From: Molossus alvarezi
Taxonomy: Eukaryota > Chordata > Mammalia > Chiroptera > Molossidae
DNA length: 64,000 bases
Direction: 5' to 3'
NCBI GenBank assembly: GCA_037176705.1
Contig: JBAWUJ010000040.1
Location: 1,488,001 to 1,552,000, forward strand
Shown here: piece by piece, positions 39,288 through 49,257 of the stretch
How the letters are laid out: every line of letters begins with the position of its first letter
How positions within the stretch are numbered: position 1 is the stretch's first letter
Position numbers and translations under genes: made by a program
Notes under the pieces: generated by a model
Databases searched by the model: none
The model's input: only the letters and a program-made list of their open reading frames with translations
Told to the model about the DNA's origin: nothing

Positions 39288-39559
39288 TCCTTTACTGATT
39301 TTTTTTTTTTTTTAATCCTCACCCGAGGACATTTTTCCATTTTTTGTTCAGATAGAGTGGGAGGGGGAGAGAGAGAGAGAAACATCGACGTGAAAGGGAC
39401 ACATCGAGTGGCTGCCACCCGCACAACCCAACCAGGGCCGGGGACAAACTGCAACCAAGTTACACGCCCTTAGCGGGAACCGAACCCGGGTCTCTCCGGA
39501 CCGCAGGCTAACGCTCTAACTGCTGAGCCAAACCATCCAGGGCTTCTTTACTGATTTTT
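39288..39559 (-). mobile_element. tRNA-derived SINE, VES-like, inserted in pol
   Basis: The SINE body on the minus strand runs from GCCCTGGATGGTTTGGCTCA (39543 leftward) through a tRNA-like head, a CT-rich section (CTCTCTCTCTCTCCCCCTC) and an A-tail (T run at about 39299-39313). It is flanked by near-perfect 16-bp duplications, TCCTTTACTGATTTTT at 39288-39303 and TTCTTTACTGATTTTT at 39544-39559. Head, CT-rich body and length match the VES family of yangochiropteran bats as I know it. It splits the RT domain and is in the same direction as the provirus. Confidence 0.88.
39476..39487 (-). promoter_or_regulatory. Pol III B box of the SINE
   Basis: Minus strand GGGTTCGGTTCC, a close match to the tRNA B box. 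The A-box-like TGGCTCAGCAG lies upstream, near the 5' end of the SINE. Confidence 0.8.
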
Positions 39560-40385
39560 AAATAAGGCATAAGCCAATTAATGTCCCCTAGCAATTTTTG
39601 GAAATCATTTAGGGTTTTAAGCTTGTCTAATTTTAGTTCTAATTTTTGAGAGGTAATTAGGGACCCTCACATTTGAAAACCAAGATATGTATAAGGGTCT
39701 GAGCATTGTACCTTGTCAGGGGCTATTTCCAGGTCTTTGTCTCGTAAGGCAATGCGCATCATCTCATAGCATTTCAAAACCTCGCTCCCCTCTTCTCCGG
39801 CTATGAGGATATCATCCATGTAATGTATGATGTACATATTTGGCCAATTGTCTCTAACTAATTGTAAGGCTGAGGCTACAAAGGATTGGCATAGGGTAGG
39901 GTTATTAGCCACTCCCTGTGGCAGAACATGCCATTGGAATCTTTTAATAGGCACTTTGAAATTTATAGCTGGTAAGCTAAATGCAAATCGCCTCTGATCA
40001 TCTGGATGCAGAGGAATCGTGAAAAAACAATTCTTTAGATCAACAATGACTTTGAAATAACCCAAAGGTGTGGCAACAGGTGAGGGAAGTCCTGGTTGTA
40101 AGGCTCCCATTAGTATCATAGTCTTATTTACAGCTCTTAAGTCTTGCAATAGCCGCCATTTGCCAGATTTCTTTTTAATGACAAAAATAGGAGTAATCCA
40201 AGGGGAGTTACTAGGGACAATGTGGCCAGCATCAAGCTGCTCCTGTACCAGCTGTTGTGCAGCCATCAGTTTTTTTGCTGTTAGAGGCCATTGATCAACC
40301 CACACCGGCTCCTCAGATAGCCACGTGATCTTTTCTACATGGGTCACAGTAGTGTCAATGGCCCCTATGAAAAATGTCCTAATCC
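39560..40385 (-). pseudogene. pol: pol: reverse transcriptase palm and fingers, inactivated
   Basis: The best preserved proviral frame (40347-39667, 226 aa) encodes the N-terminal RT domain, which copies viral RNA into DNA. Visible features are WPLTAKKL near the start, IKKKSGKWRLLQDLRAVNK (fingers), VIVDLKNCFF with the first catalytic Asp, LPQGVANNP and the active site YMDDILIA. The frame stops at 39667 after [20 protein letters not shown], the thumb, follows after the stop, just before the SINE. The frame begins upstream of the Met at 40347, consistent with entry from pro by -1 frameshifting. Confidence 0.94.
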
Positions 40386-41150
40386 TGCCCTATCAGTCTT
40401 TGGGGAGGGCTCTATGGGTTCTGTTATACCCATATTATTTTTTCCCAGCCCTTGGCCTGGTAGATATCCTGTTTTCAACATTTGGGTAGTAATAACAGCT
40501 TTCGGGCTTCCCATTATTAATCCTAATTGGAATAAGAGGTCTCTACCCCAAAGATTTATACGCAATCCAGCTATAACATATGGTCGTATGGTGCCCTAGT
40601 TACCTTCCTGGTCTTTCCAATTTAATAGCTTTGAACTCTCTGGGTTTTGACTTTGCCCTATTCCTTTTAGGTGAGTCAGAGTTGCGTCTAGGTGCCAGGC
40701 TGTAGGCCAGCCTTCCTTTTTAATGATTGTGACATCAGCCCCTGTATCTATAAGCCCCGAAAATTTCTTACCATCTAACCAGAGAGACATAATGGGTTTT
40801 TGTGCTGATATGACCTCTGCCCAGTAAACATCTGATGATCCAAAGCCTTGATCACCTCTTTGTCCTGGTACTGCCCTATTTGTGGTGGGCATCAAAGGCA
40901 GGAGCAGCAATTGAGTGAATCTTTGTCCTGTAATGACAGTACTAATATTTTGTGAGGATGACACCATAACCTTAATTTCTCCGGAGTAGTCATTGTCTAT
41001 AACTCCTGGAAGGACTTATAGTCCATTCATTATTGAACTGCAACGTCCTATTATTAGTCCAAATGTGTTTTCAGGCAGAGGGCCAAAAATTCCAGTAGGA
41101 AGGGCCTGAACTTCCATTTCAGGAGTTAATACTCTGTAGGTGGTGGAACT
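40365..41150 (-). pseudogene. pro: pro: dUTPase + aspartic protease + G-patch, inactivated
   Basis: In order on the minus strand: a dUTPase-like segment with [13 protein letters not shown] and GVIDNDYSGEIKVM; the protease with LIDTGADVTII, the catalytic Asp in its DTGA setting; the protease C-terminus (LWGRDLLFQLGLIM); and a glycine-rich G-patch (GYLPGQGLGKNNMGI). This order is characteristic of betaretroviruses. The frame is -1 relative to gag, as expected for ribosomal frameshifting. In-frame stops occur inside the dUTPase, before GVIDND, and at about 40595 within the protease. The normal pro end is at 40365. The 5' limit is approximate. Confidence 0.9.
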
Positions 41151-41155
41151 GAGGT

Positions 41156-42737
41156 TCAATTTTGCGCTTCCTGTGGTGGCTCTAAGGAGGTTTGAAATGG
41201 ATTGTTGTTTGCTGGAACAAAACTGACTGCCCCAAAGATTTGTTTGGGTTTGGGGTCCTGGGGCTGGCTTCTGTGCCCATTTCCCTGCATTGGGGGTAGT
41301 TCATTACCCTGAACCTCCTTTTTAGACCTACATTCATTAGCCCAACGTTTCCCCCTTTTACATCTAGGGCAGACTCCTGGATTCTGAGTTTTTGAGTTAG
41401 TAGTGGTATTTCCTTTACAATTTCTTGTGAAGTGGCCAGTTTCCCCACAGTTAAAACATTTACTCTTGTTTTCTTGGGATAAAAACTGTCTAACTGCATA
41501 CCCTTGCAAGGTAGCAGCCATGGCAAGGCCCTGTTGATAGGCAGCCCCAATATCAGAGCATAGGCGAATATAGCCAGTTAAATCAGTCTTTTTCTTATAA
41601 GGTCTAATGGCGGCTTGACAGGCGGCATTAGCGTTTCAAAAGCCAATTGTTTAACAAAATCTGTGCAGGCCTCTATTACCAAAAATTCTGCCTGCTGCGG
41701 TAATTAAGCGGTGAACAAAATCTGCAAAAGCCTCAGCAGGTCCTTGTTTAATGTTAGTAAGGGAGGAGGTCATGTTGTACTTGATGGGCAGTTTCCTTCA
41801 TGCTCTAGTGCCTGCAGCCTGAACTTGTGCAAAAAGACCTCCATCAAATTGCATTTAGGCATCACTATTAGCATAATTTCCCTCTCCTATTAGCATATCA
41901 AAATTCCATCCATTACCAGCCTGCACATTGCGTTTAGCAATGTCCCTGCAGTTCTCTACATATTCTGATTTCCATAGGAGATAGTCTCCTCCAGCAAGTG
42001 TCCCTCTGGCTAATGTCTGCCAATCCCCAGGCCTAAGCCAATTCTCAGCTACTAACTCTAAAATTGCCATAGTATATGGGGCCGTGGCTCCGTATTTTGC
42101 TACAGCAGTCTTTATCTCCTTTATTAATTTAAAATCAAACCCGCTATCATGACGCCAAGCTTGTCCTTGTGCGTCCATTGTTTCTGTTACTGGAAAAGCC
42201 TCTATATCATCTCGTTCTGGTGCAGGCTGTGTGCCAGGAGGGATCTTTGGGGCGGCTCCCCTCATGCGTGGTTTTTAGGCATAATTTTATTTCGAGTGGG
42301 CTCATTTATTTCATCCTCATTATCACTATCGAATGACATGAAGTCCTCACATTCTTTACTTTCAATTTCATTCCCACTTTTTTTTCTTTATTTCCCTTTT
42401 TTCTTCTGTAATATACCCTCACCATTTTCTACTACATTGGCAACGAGGGGATCAGAATGTCTCTGAGATAAGATTTCATCTATTAAATTCAATAAGAAAA
42501 ATCAATTACCGAGACCTTCTCTGGTCCATAAGTCTTATAGTAATCTTTAAGAGTATCACTGACTATTTTCCATTGTTTTTGATCTATAGTTCCCTCTGTA
42601 GGAAACCAAGGGCAAACTTCCTTAATATAATCAAAATACTGACACAAATGCTTGATTTTTACCTTTACTCCTCATGCCTTGATAGCCTTTCCTAGTCCTT
42701 CAATGAACATCATATCTTGGCTCATTGCTTGACCCAT
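41156..42737 (-). pseudogene. gag: gag: matrix, capsid, nucleocapsid, inactivated
   Basis: Structural polyprotein. It starts at the ATG 42737 (MGQAMSQDMMF); the Gly at position 2 is a myristoylation site. The matrix continues with [11 protein letters not shown] and [13 protein letters not shown] but has an in-frame stop after about 21 codons. An acidic stretch (DSDNEDEINEP) precedes capsid, seen in 42265-41855 with FPVTE and [19 protein letters not shown]. The major homology region ([14 protein letters not shown]) lies at about 41700-41760 after a frameshift. Nucleocapsid (41521-41156) has a good CCHC knuckle, [14 protein letters not shown], and a second, [14 protein letters not shown], with Arg where His is expected. 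It ends at the TGA 41156-41158. Not functional. Confidence 0.93.
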
Positions 42738-42856
42738 AATTGCCATTCACTTACTTGAGGGGTGCAGACACAGCAGGTTCCCACGTCGTTCCTTCTTTTC
42801 TTTTCCTTTAGGCTGGCCACTCGAATGGCATCCTTCACTGGATTCCCCGTGCTGGA
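42738..42856 (-). other. Proviral leader between PBS and gag
   Basis: About 120 bp between the primer site and the gag ATG, where a splice donor and packaging signal would be expected. No single site is clear to me by eye. Confidence 0.6.
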
Positions 42857-42874
42857 GACCCACGTATGGCGCCA
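42857..42874 (-). other. Primer binding site, tRNA-Lys type
   Basis: Minus strand TGGCGCCATACGTGGGTC, 2 bp downstream of the 5' LTR. Its TGGCGCC start and ACGTGGG core fit the 3' end of tRNA-Lys(1,2), the primer of many betaretroviruses, with a few mismatches. Confidence 0.92.
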
Positions 42875-42876
42875 CT

Positions 42877-43254
42877 TGACCCATCCCGCATGTCAAGCAA
42901 CGAGGGCTCTAGAGGGCGAGTGAAGATGAGGAGGGACAAGAGACACGAGACATGGAGAAAAGACAGGGCTCTGATCAAGCCCTGGGGAGATCCATACTAT
43001 ATATAAGGCAAGAAGCAGAAAAACAAGAACATTTGTTGCCAAGCGATAAGTTTGTGGTAAGAACCCCGAAGCAGTTTCAAGTAAATATCATGTAAATATC
43101 ATGGGTGGAACAAAAGATAAACAGAGCATAACTAGCTGAGTAAATGGTTACTTAAAAAATGCAGAAACATTGTATACAGAGATAACCTGCCTTGGGGCAG
43201 GAGATGGCAGAGCAGATTTTAACAAAATGGATGCCATGCAAATAGTCTCCCACA
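42877..43254 (-). repeat. 5' LTR of the betaretroviral provirus
   Basis: A 378-bp LTR, TG...CA, minus strand. It aligns along its full length to 36424-36811 with roughly 35 substitutions by eye and a deletion of about 9 bp that removes the AATAAA. Confidence 0.95.
42997..43007 (-). promoter_or_regulatory. TATA box in the 5' LTR
   Basis: Minus strand CTTATATATAG in the 3' half of the LTR, where the proviral promoter is expected. It matches the TATA-like box of the 3' LTR. Confidence 0.75.
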
Positions 43255-44268
43255 GCTAGTTCCTTCCATTGAACACTAAAACATCCCTTCCATAAAAGAC
43301 TAACTATTTATTTCCATGGAACACTAGCTAGTTCCTTCCATGAAACACTACGTAGTATTTTCCATGGAACAAAACCTAGTTTATTCCAAAGAACACTAGC
43401 TCATTCCTTCCATGGAACAGTAAGTAGTTCCTACCATGGAACACTGGCTAGATCCTTCATTGGAACATTAAGTAGTTCCTTCCATGGAACATTAAGTAGT
43501 TCCTTCCATCGAACACTAAGTATTACCTTCTATGGAACACTCACAAGTTCCAGTTAGTTCCTTCCATGGAACATTAGCTAGTTACCTTTGTGAAACTCAA
43601 TGTAGTTCCTTCAATGGAAAACTAAGTCGTTCTTTCCATGGAACACTAGCTTGTTCCTTCTATGGAAAACTAAGTAGTTCCTTCCATGGAAAAATATCTG
43701 GTTCCTTCCATGGAACACTAGCTAGTTCCTTCCATGGAAAATCAAGTACTTTCTTCCATGGACACTAAGTAGTTCCTTCCATGTAACACTAATTACTTCC
43801 TTCATGGTACACTAGCTTGTTTTTTCATGAAACACTAAGTATTTCCTATATGTTTCTTATATGAAACACTATGATTTTTCTTCCATGGAACACTTAGTAA
43901 TTCCTGCCAATTACACTAGCTAGACCTTTTCATGAAACACTAAGCAGTTCCTTCTAAGGAACACTAAGTAGTCCCTTCCATGGAACATTAAGTAGTTCCT
44001 TCCATGGTACACTAGCTATTTCTATCTAGTTCCTTCCATGGAACACTAAGTAGTCCCTTCCATGAAACACTAAGTACTTCCTTCCATGGAACAGTAGCTA
44101 GTTCCTTCCATGGAACACTAAAGAGTTTCTTCCGTGAAAAACTAAGGAGTTTTTTTCATGGAACACTAGATAGTTCCTTTCATGGAAAACTAGCTAGTTC
44201 CTACCATGAAACACGAGACAGATTTTTCCATGGAAAGCTAGCTAGTATTTTCGATGAAACACAAAGTG

Positions 44269-44295
44269 TTTTGTTTTGTTTTTTGTTTTTTTTTT
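44269..44295. repeat. Poly-T / TTTTG tract in satellite
   Basis: About 27 bases of T with G interruptions after CACAAAGTG. The homologous position at about 35215 has a T run of only about 8. Confidence 0.88.
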
Positions 44296-44546
44296 GGAAC
44301 ACTAGCTAGTTTTTCCATGAAACAATAGGTAGTTCATTCCATGGAACACTAGCTTGATACTTCCATGGAACACTAAGTAGTTCCATCCATGGAACAATAT
44401 TTAGTTTTTTTCATGGATTACTGATTAGTTTTTTCCATGGAACACTAGCTACTTTCTTTAATAAAACACTAGATAGTTCCTTCCATGGAACACTAGCTAG
44501 TCCCTTCCATGGAGCACTAAGTAGTTCCTTCCATGGAACACAAAGT

Positions 44547-44547
<1 letters not shown>

Positions 44548-44589
<42 letters not shown>
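44548..44589. repeat. Long poly-T tract in satellite
   Basis: About 42 uninterrupted T after CACAAAGTG, about 290 bp from the tract at 44269. The flanking units of the two tracts are homologous (AGCTTGATACTTCC then GGAACAATATTTAG), so they are duplicated copies with tracts of different length. Confidence 0.93.
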
Positions 44590-44592
<3 letters not shown>

Positions 44593-45607
44593 GAACACTC
44601 TCTAGTTTTATCAATGAAATATTAGGTAGTTGCTTCCATGGAAAACTAGCTTGATACTTCCATGGAACACTAACTAGTTCCTTCTGTGGAACAATATTTA
44701 GTTTTGTTCATGGATTACTAGCTAGTTCCTTCCATGGAACACTATCTACTTTCTTTCATAAAACACTAGATAGTTTGTTCCATGGAACACTAGCTAGTTC
44801 CTTCCATGGAACACTACCTAGTTCCTTCCATGGAACACTAAGTAGTTCCTTCCATGGAATACTAGGTAGTTCCTTCCATGGAACACTAGCTAGTTGTAGC
44901 TAGTTCCTTTAATGAACCACTAGCTAGTTCCTTCCATGAGAAAATAAGTAGTTCTTTCCATGGAACACTAAGTAGTCTCATCCGTGGAACACTAGCTAGT
45001 TGTTTCCAAGGAACAGTTGCTAGTTCCTTCCATGGAACACTAGCTGATTTTTTCCATGGAACTCTAAGTAATTCCTTGCATGGAACACTAAGTAGTTCCT
45101 TCAATGGAACATTAAGTAATTTGTCCCATGCAACACTAAGTAATTCCTTCTATGAAACACTACCTAGTTCCATCCATGGAACAGTGAGTAGTTCTTTCCA
45201 TGAAAAACTAAGTACTTCCTTCCATAGAACACTAGCTAGTTGTTTCCATGGAACACTAGCTAGTATTTCTATGGAACACTAAGTATTTCCTTCCATGGAA
45301 CACTAAGTATTTTTTTCCATGGAACACTAGCTAGTTCCTTCCACGGAACAGTAGCTAGTTCCTTCCATGGAACACTAAGTAGTTTCTTCTATGGAACTCT
45401 AAGTACTTCCTTCTTTTGAACACTAGCTAAATTTTTCCATGGAACACCAAGTACTTCCTTCCAAGGAACACTAAGTAGTTTCTTCCCTGAAACACTAGCT
45501 AGTTTTTTCTATGGAACACTAGATAGTTTCTTTCATTGCACACTAGCTAGTTCCTTCCATGAAACACTTTCTTGTTTCTTCAATGGGACCCTAGCTAGTT
45601 TTTCAGA

Positions 45608-45749
45608 TTGAAAATGTGAAACTACTATGTAGTGTTCCATGGGAACAAACTATCTAGTGTTTTAGGAAAGAAAGTAGGTAGTGTTCCATGGAAGGAACTA
45701 GCTAGTAATCCATGAACAAAACTAAATATTGTTCCACGGAAGGAACTAC
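45608..45749 (-). repeat. Short inverted satellite segment, about 6 units
   Basis: About 140 bp in which units read in the opposite orientation (TAGTGTTCCATGGAAGG), inside a plus-oriented array. The left edge carries a short non-satellite bridge (about 45604-45618). The right edge passes from GGAAGGAACTACA to ATACTAAGTAG. Confidence 0.92.
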
Positions 45750-46559
45750 AATACTAAGTAGTTTCTTCCATGGAACACTACACAGTTTCTTTTATGGGTC
45801 ACTAGCTTTTTTTTTATGGAATACTAGCTAGATTCTTCCCTAAAACACTACATAGTTCTTACCCTAGAACACGGATTAGTTTCCCTCTGGAACACTAAGT
45901 AGTTTCTTCTCTGGAACACTAACTAGTTCCTTCTCTGGAACACGAAGTACTTCCTTCCCTGGAACACTAACCAGTACTTTTCCTGGAACACTAGATAGAT
46001 CCTGCCATGGAACATTAAGTAGTTACTTCCATGAAACTTTAAGTAGTTTCTTCCATGGAAAACTTGATTGTTACTTCCATGGAACAGTATTTAGTTTCTG
46101 GCATGGGACAGTAACTAGTTCCTTCCATAGAACACTAAGTAGGTCCCTCCATGGAACACTAGGAGTTCCTTCCATGAAACACTAAGTAGTTCCTTCTATG
46201 GGACACCAAATAGTTATTTCTATGGTACACTAGGTAGTTCTATAGTACCTTCCATGGAAAAATGGAGAGTTCCTTCCATAAAAAAACTAAATCGTTCTTT
46301 CCCTGGGACACTATGTAGTCCCTTCCATGGAACACTAGATAGTTCCTTTTGTAGAATACTAAGTAGTTAGTTTTATTGAACACTATGTAGTCCCTACCAT
46401 GAAACACAGGCTAGTTTCTTCCATGGAATACTAAGTAGTTCCTCCCATGGAACACTAGCTAGTTCCTACCATGGAACACTAGGTAGTTTCTTCCATGGAA
46501 CACTAGCTGGTTCCTACCATGGAACACTAGGTAGTTCCTTCCATGGAACACTAGCTAGT

Positions 46560-46770
46560 TCCTACCATAAAACACTAACTAGCTCCTTGCATGGAACACT
46601 AGCTAGTTTTTTCCATGGAAGACAAAGAAGTTTCTTCCATTCAACACTATGTAATTTCTTCCATGGAACACTAGTTAGTTCCCTCCATGGAACACTAAGT
46701 ACTTCCATGCATGGACAATAAGTACTTCCTTCCATGGAACACTAACTGGTTCCTTCCATGGAACACTAAG
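46560..46770 (+). repeat. Satellite duplication, left copy (1439-bp offset)
   Basis: The rare sequence GACAAAGAAGTTTCTTCC (46621) and the shortened unit CATGCATGGACAATAAGTAC recur at 48060 and about 48146 with a constant offset of 1439 bp. Confidence 0.9.
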
Positions 46771-47999
46771 GAGTTCCCTCCATGGAACACTAAGGAGTTC
46801 CCTCCATGGAACACTAAGGAGTTCCTTCCATGGAACACTAAGTACTTTTTTCATGGAACACTAGATAGTTCCTACCATGGAGAACTAGTTCGTTCCAAAC
46901 ATGAAACTCTAGACAGTTCCTTCCATGAAACACAGGCTAGATCATTCCATGGAACACTAAGTAGTTCCTCCCATGGAACACTATTTATTTCCTTCCGTGA
47001 AACTCTAGCTAGTTCCTTCCATGAAAAATCAGTAGTTTCTTCCGTGGAACAATAAGTAGTTCCTTCCATGGAACACTTGCTAGTTCCTTCCATGGAACAC
47101 TAGATAGTTCCTTCCATGGAGCACTAAGATGTTTCTTCCTTGGAACACTGGCAAGTTTTTTCCATGGAACATTGCTAGTTCCTTCCCTAGAACACTACAT
47201 TGTTCCTTCCATGGAACACTTAGTATTTCCTTCCATGAAACACTAGCTAGATATTTCTATGAAACAAAAAGTAGTTTTTTCTATGGAACACTAAGTAGTC
47301 CCTTCCATGAAACACCAAGTACTTTCTTCCATTGAACATTAAATAGTTCCTTCCTTGGAGCACTAGCTAGTTTCTTCCATGGAACACATGCTAGTTCCTT
47401 CCATGGAAAATCAAGTAGTTTCATCCATGGAACACTAAGTAGTTCCTTCCATTGAACACTAAGTAGCTAGTTTCTACCATGGAACACTAACCAGCTCTTT
47501 CCATGGAACCCTAGTTAATTCCTTCCAAGAAACACTAGCTAGTTCCTTCCATGGAAAACTAAATAGTACTTTCCATGAAACACTATGTAGTCCCTTCCAT
47601 GGAACACTAGATAGTTCCTTCCATGGAACACTATCTAGTTTCTTTAATGGAATATTAAGTAGTTTCTTCCATTGAACTTTAAGTAGTCCCATCCATGAAA
47701 CAACGGCTAGTTTCTTCCATGGAACACAAGCTAGTTTCTTTCCAGGAACACTCAGTAGTTCTTTCTATGGAACAATCACTAGTTTCTACCAAGGAACACG
47801 AGTTTTTTTCTTCCATGGAAAACTAAGTAGATTTTTTTAGGGAACATTAGCTAGATCCTTTCATGGAACACTACATAGTTTCTTCCATGAAACAATAAGT
47901 AGTTTTTTTATGGAACACTAGCTAGATCCTTTCATGGACCAGTACCTATTTTCTTCCATGAAATACTAAGTAGTTCCTTCCATGGAACACTAGCTAGTT

Positions 48000-48210
48000 C
48001 CTACCTTGGAACACTAACTAGCTCCTTTCATGAATCACTAGCTAGTTCCTTCCATGGAAGACAAAGAAGTTTCTTCCATGCAACACTACGTACTTTCTTC
48101 CATGGAACACTAGTTAGTTCCTTCCATGGAACACTAAGTACTTCCATGCATGGACAATAAGTACTTCCTTCCATGGAATACTAACTTGTTCCTTCCATGG
48201 AACACGAACT
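48000..48210 (+). repeat. Satellite duplication, right copy (1439-bp offset)
   Basis: Partner of 46560-46770, with the same private variants in the same order. Confidence 0.9.
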
Positions 48211-49257
48211 TGTCCCTTCAGTGGAACACTAAGTAGTTCCCTCCATGGACCACTAAGGAGTTCCTTCCATGGAACTCTAAGTAGTTCCTCCATGAAACAC
48301 TAGATTGTTTTTTCCATGAAACTCAATGTAGTTCCTTTCATGGAACATGTGATAGTTACTTACATGGAACACCAGCTAGTTCCTTCCATGGAACACTATA
48401 TAGTTTCTTCACTGAAACACTACCTTGTTCTTTTAATGAAACACTTAGTAATTCCTTCCATGAAACACTAGCTAGATTTTTTATGGAACACTAAGTAGTC
48501 CCTTCCATGGAACACTAAGTAGTTCCTTCCATGGTACACTAGCTAGTTCTATCTTTCCTACTTTGGAACACTAGCTAGTTCCAACCATGGAAAATTAAGT
48601 AGTTCTTCCAATAGAACAATAAGTAGCCCTTTCCATGGAACAGTAGTTAGTTTCATCCATGGAAAAATAAGTATTTTTTTCATAAAACACTAAGTAGTTC
48701 CTTCCATGAAACACTAAGTACTTCCTTCATAGAATACTATATAGTTCCTTCCATGGAATACTAGGGCGTTCTTTCCATGGAACACTAGCTAGTTCCTTCA
48801 ATGGAAAATCAAGTAGTTTCGTCCATGGAACACTAAGTAATTCCTTCTATGGAACACTAAATAGTTCCTCCAAGGAACATTAGCTTGTTTTTTACCATGA
48901 AACACCAAGTTGTTCCTTCCATGGAACACTAGCAAGTCCATTCAATGGAAAGGTACCTTGTTCTTCCATAGGACACTAAGTAGTTTCTTCCATGAAACAC
49001 TAAGTGGTTTTTTTTTTTGTTTTTGTTTTATTAATTAATTTTTGTTACAAAAGGTTCTCCTTTTTCCCACTGATTTCCCCCTCCCCCTCTCTCCCTGCCC
49101 TTTCCACAGTTTGTTGTACATGTCCACTGTTCATGCATACATGCATATAAGTTCTGTGGTTTATCTCTTCCCCACCACCCACATATTTAGGGTATGTCAG
49201 TCTGTATCCCACTTCCACATCTCTGGGACTAACCCCTTCCTCAGACTGTTATGTTCA

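Larger units (their letters stand above)
36424..43254 (-). mobile_element. Endogenous betaretrovirus (class II ERV), two-LTR provirus
   Basis: A complete but inactivated provirus on the minus strand. In its own direction: 5' LTR (43254-42877), tRNA-Lys-type primer site, gag, pro with dUTPase, pol, env remnant, polypurine tract, 3' LTR (36811-36424). LTRs begin TG and end CA. The target duplication is GCTAGT (36418-36423 and 43255-43260), 6 bp as in HERV-K-like proviruses. A Lys primer site, dUTPase fused upstream of protease, a G-patch after protease and two NC zinc knuckles together identify a betaretrovirus. By eye the LTRs differ by about 9-10% plus small indels, so the insertion is old. 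It interrupts a satellite higher-order repeat. Confidence 0.97.
43255..45607 (+). repeat. 24-bp satellite, plus orientation (block E)
   Basis: About 2.35 kb of satellite that continues block D after the provirus. The first 200 bp match 34830-35040, the expected continuation of the interrupted higher-order repeat. Around 44890-45060 a shortened unit and its neighbours (AAAATAAGTAGTTC, GGAACAGTTGCTAG) match 35640-35800 and 32525-32700. No gene is seen. Confidence 0.96.
45750..49007 (+). repeat. 24-bp satellite, plus orientation (block F)
   Basis: About 3.3 kb of plus-oriented satellite up to L1 copy 2, with a CTGG-variant block near 45830-46100 and the 1439-bp duplication described separately. 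No gene is seen. Confidence 0.96.

Noticed and set aside
39361..39390. GA/CT-rich microsatellite as an independent repeat
   Set aside because: It is the CT-rich body of the VES-like SINE.
41182..41550. 122-aa minus-strand frame overlapping nucleocapsid as an accessory gene
   Set aside because: It is in the +1 frame relative to gag while pro is in the -1 frame. It contains no known motif and is best seen as an incidental overlap.
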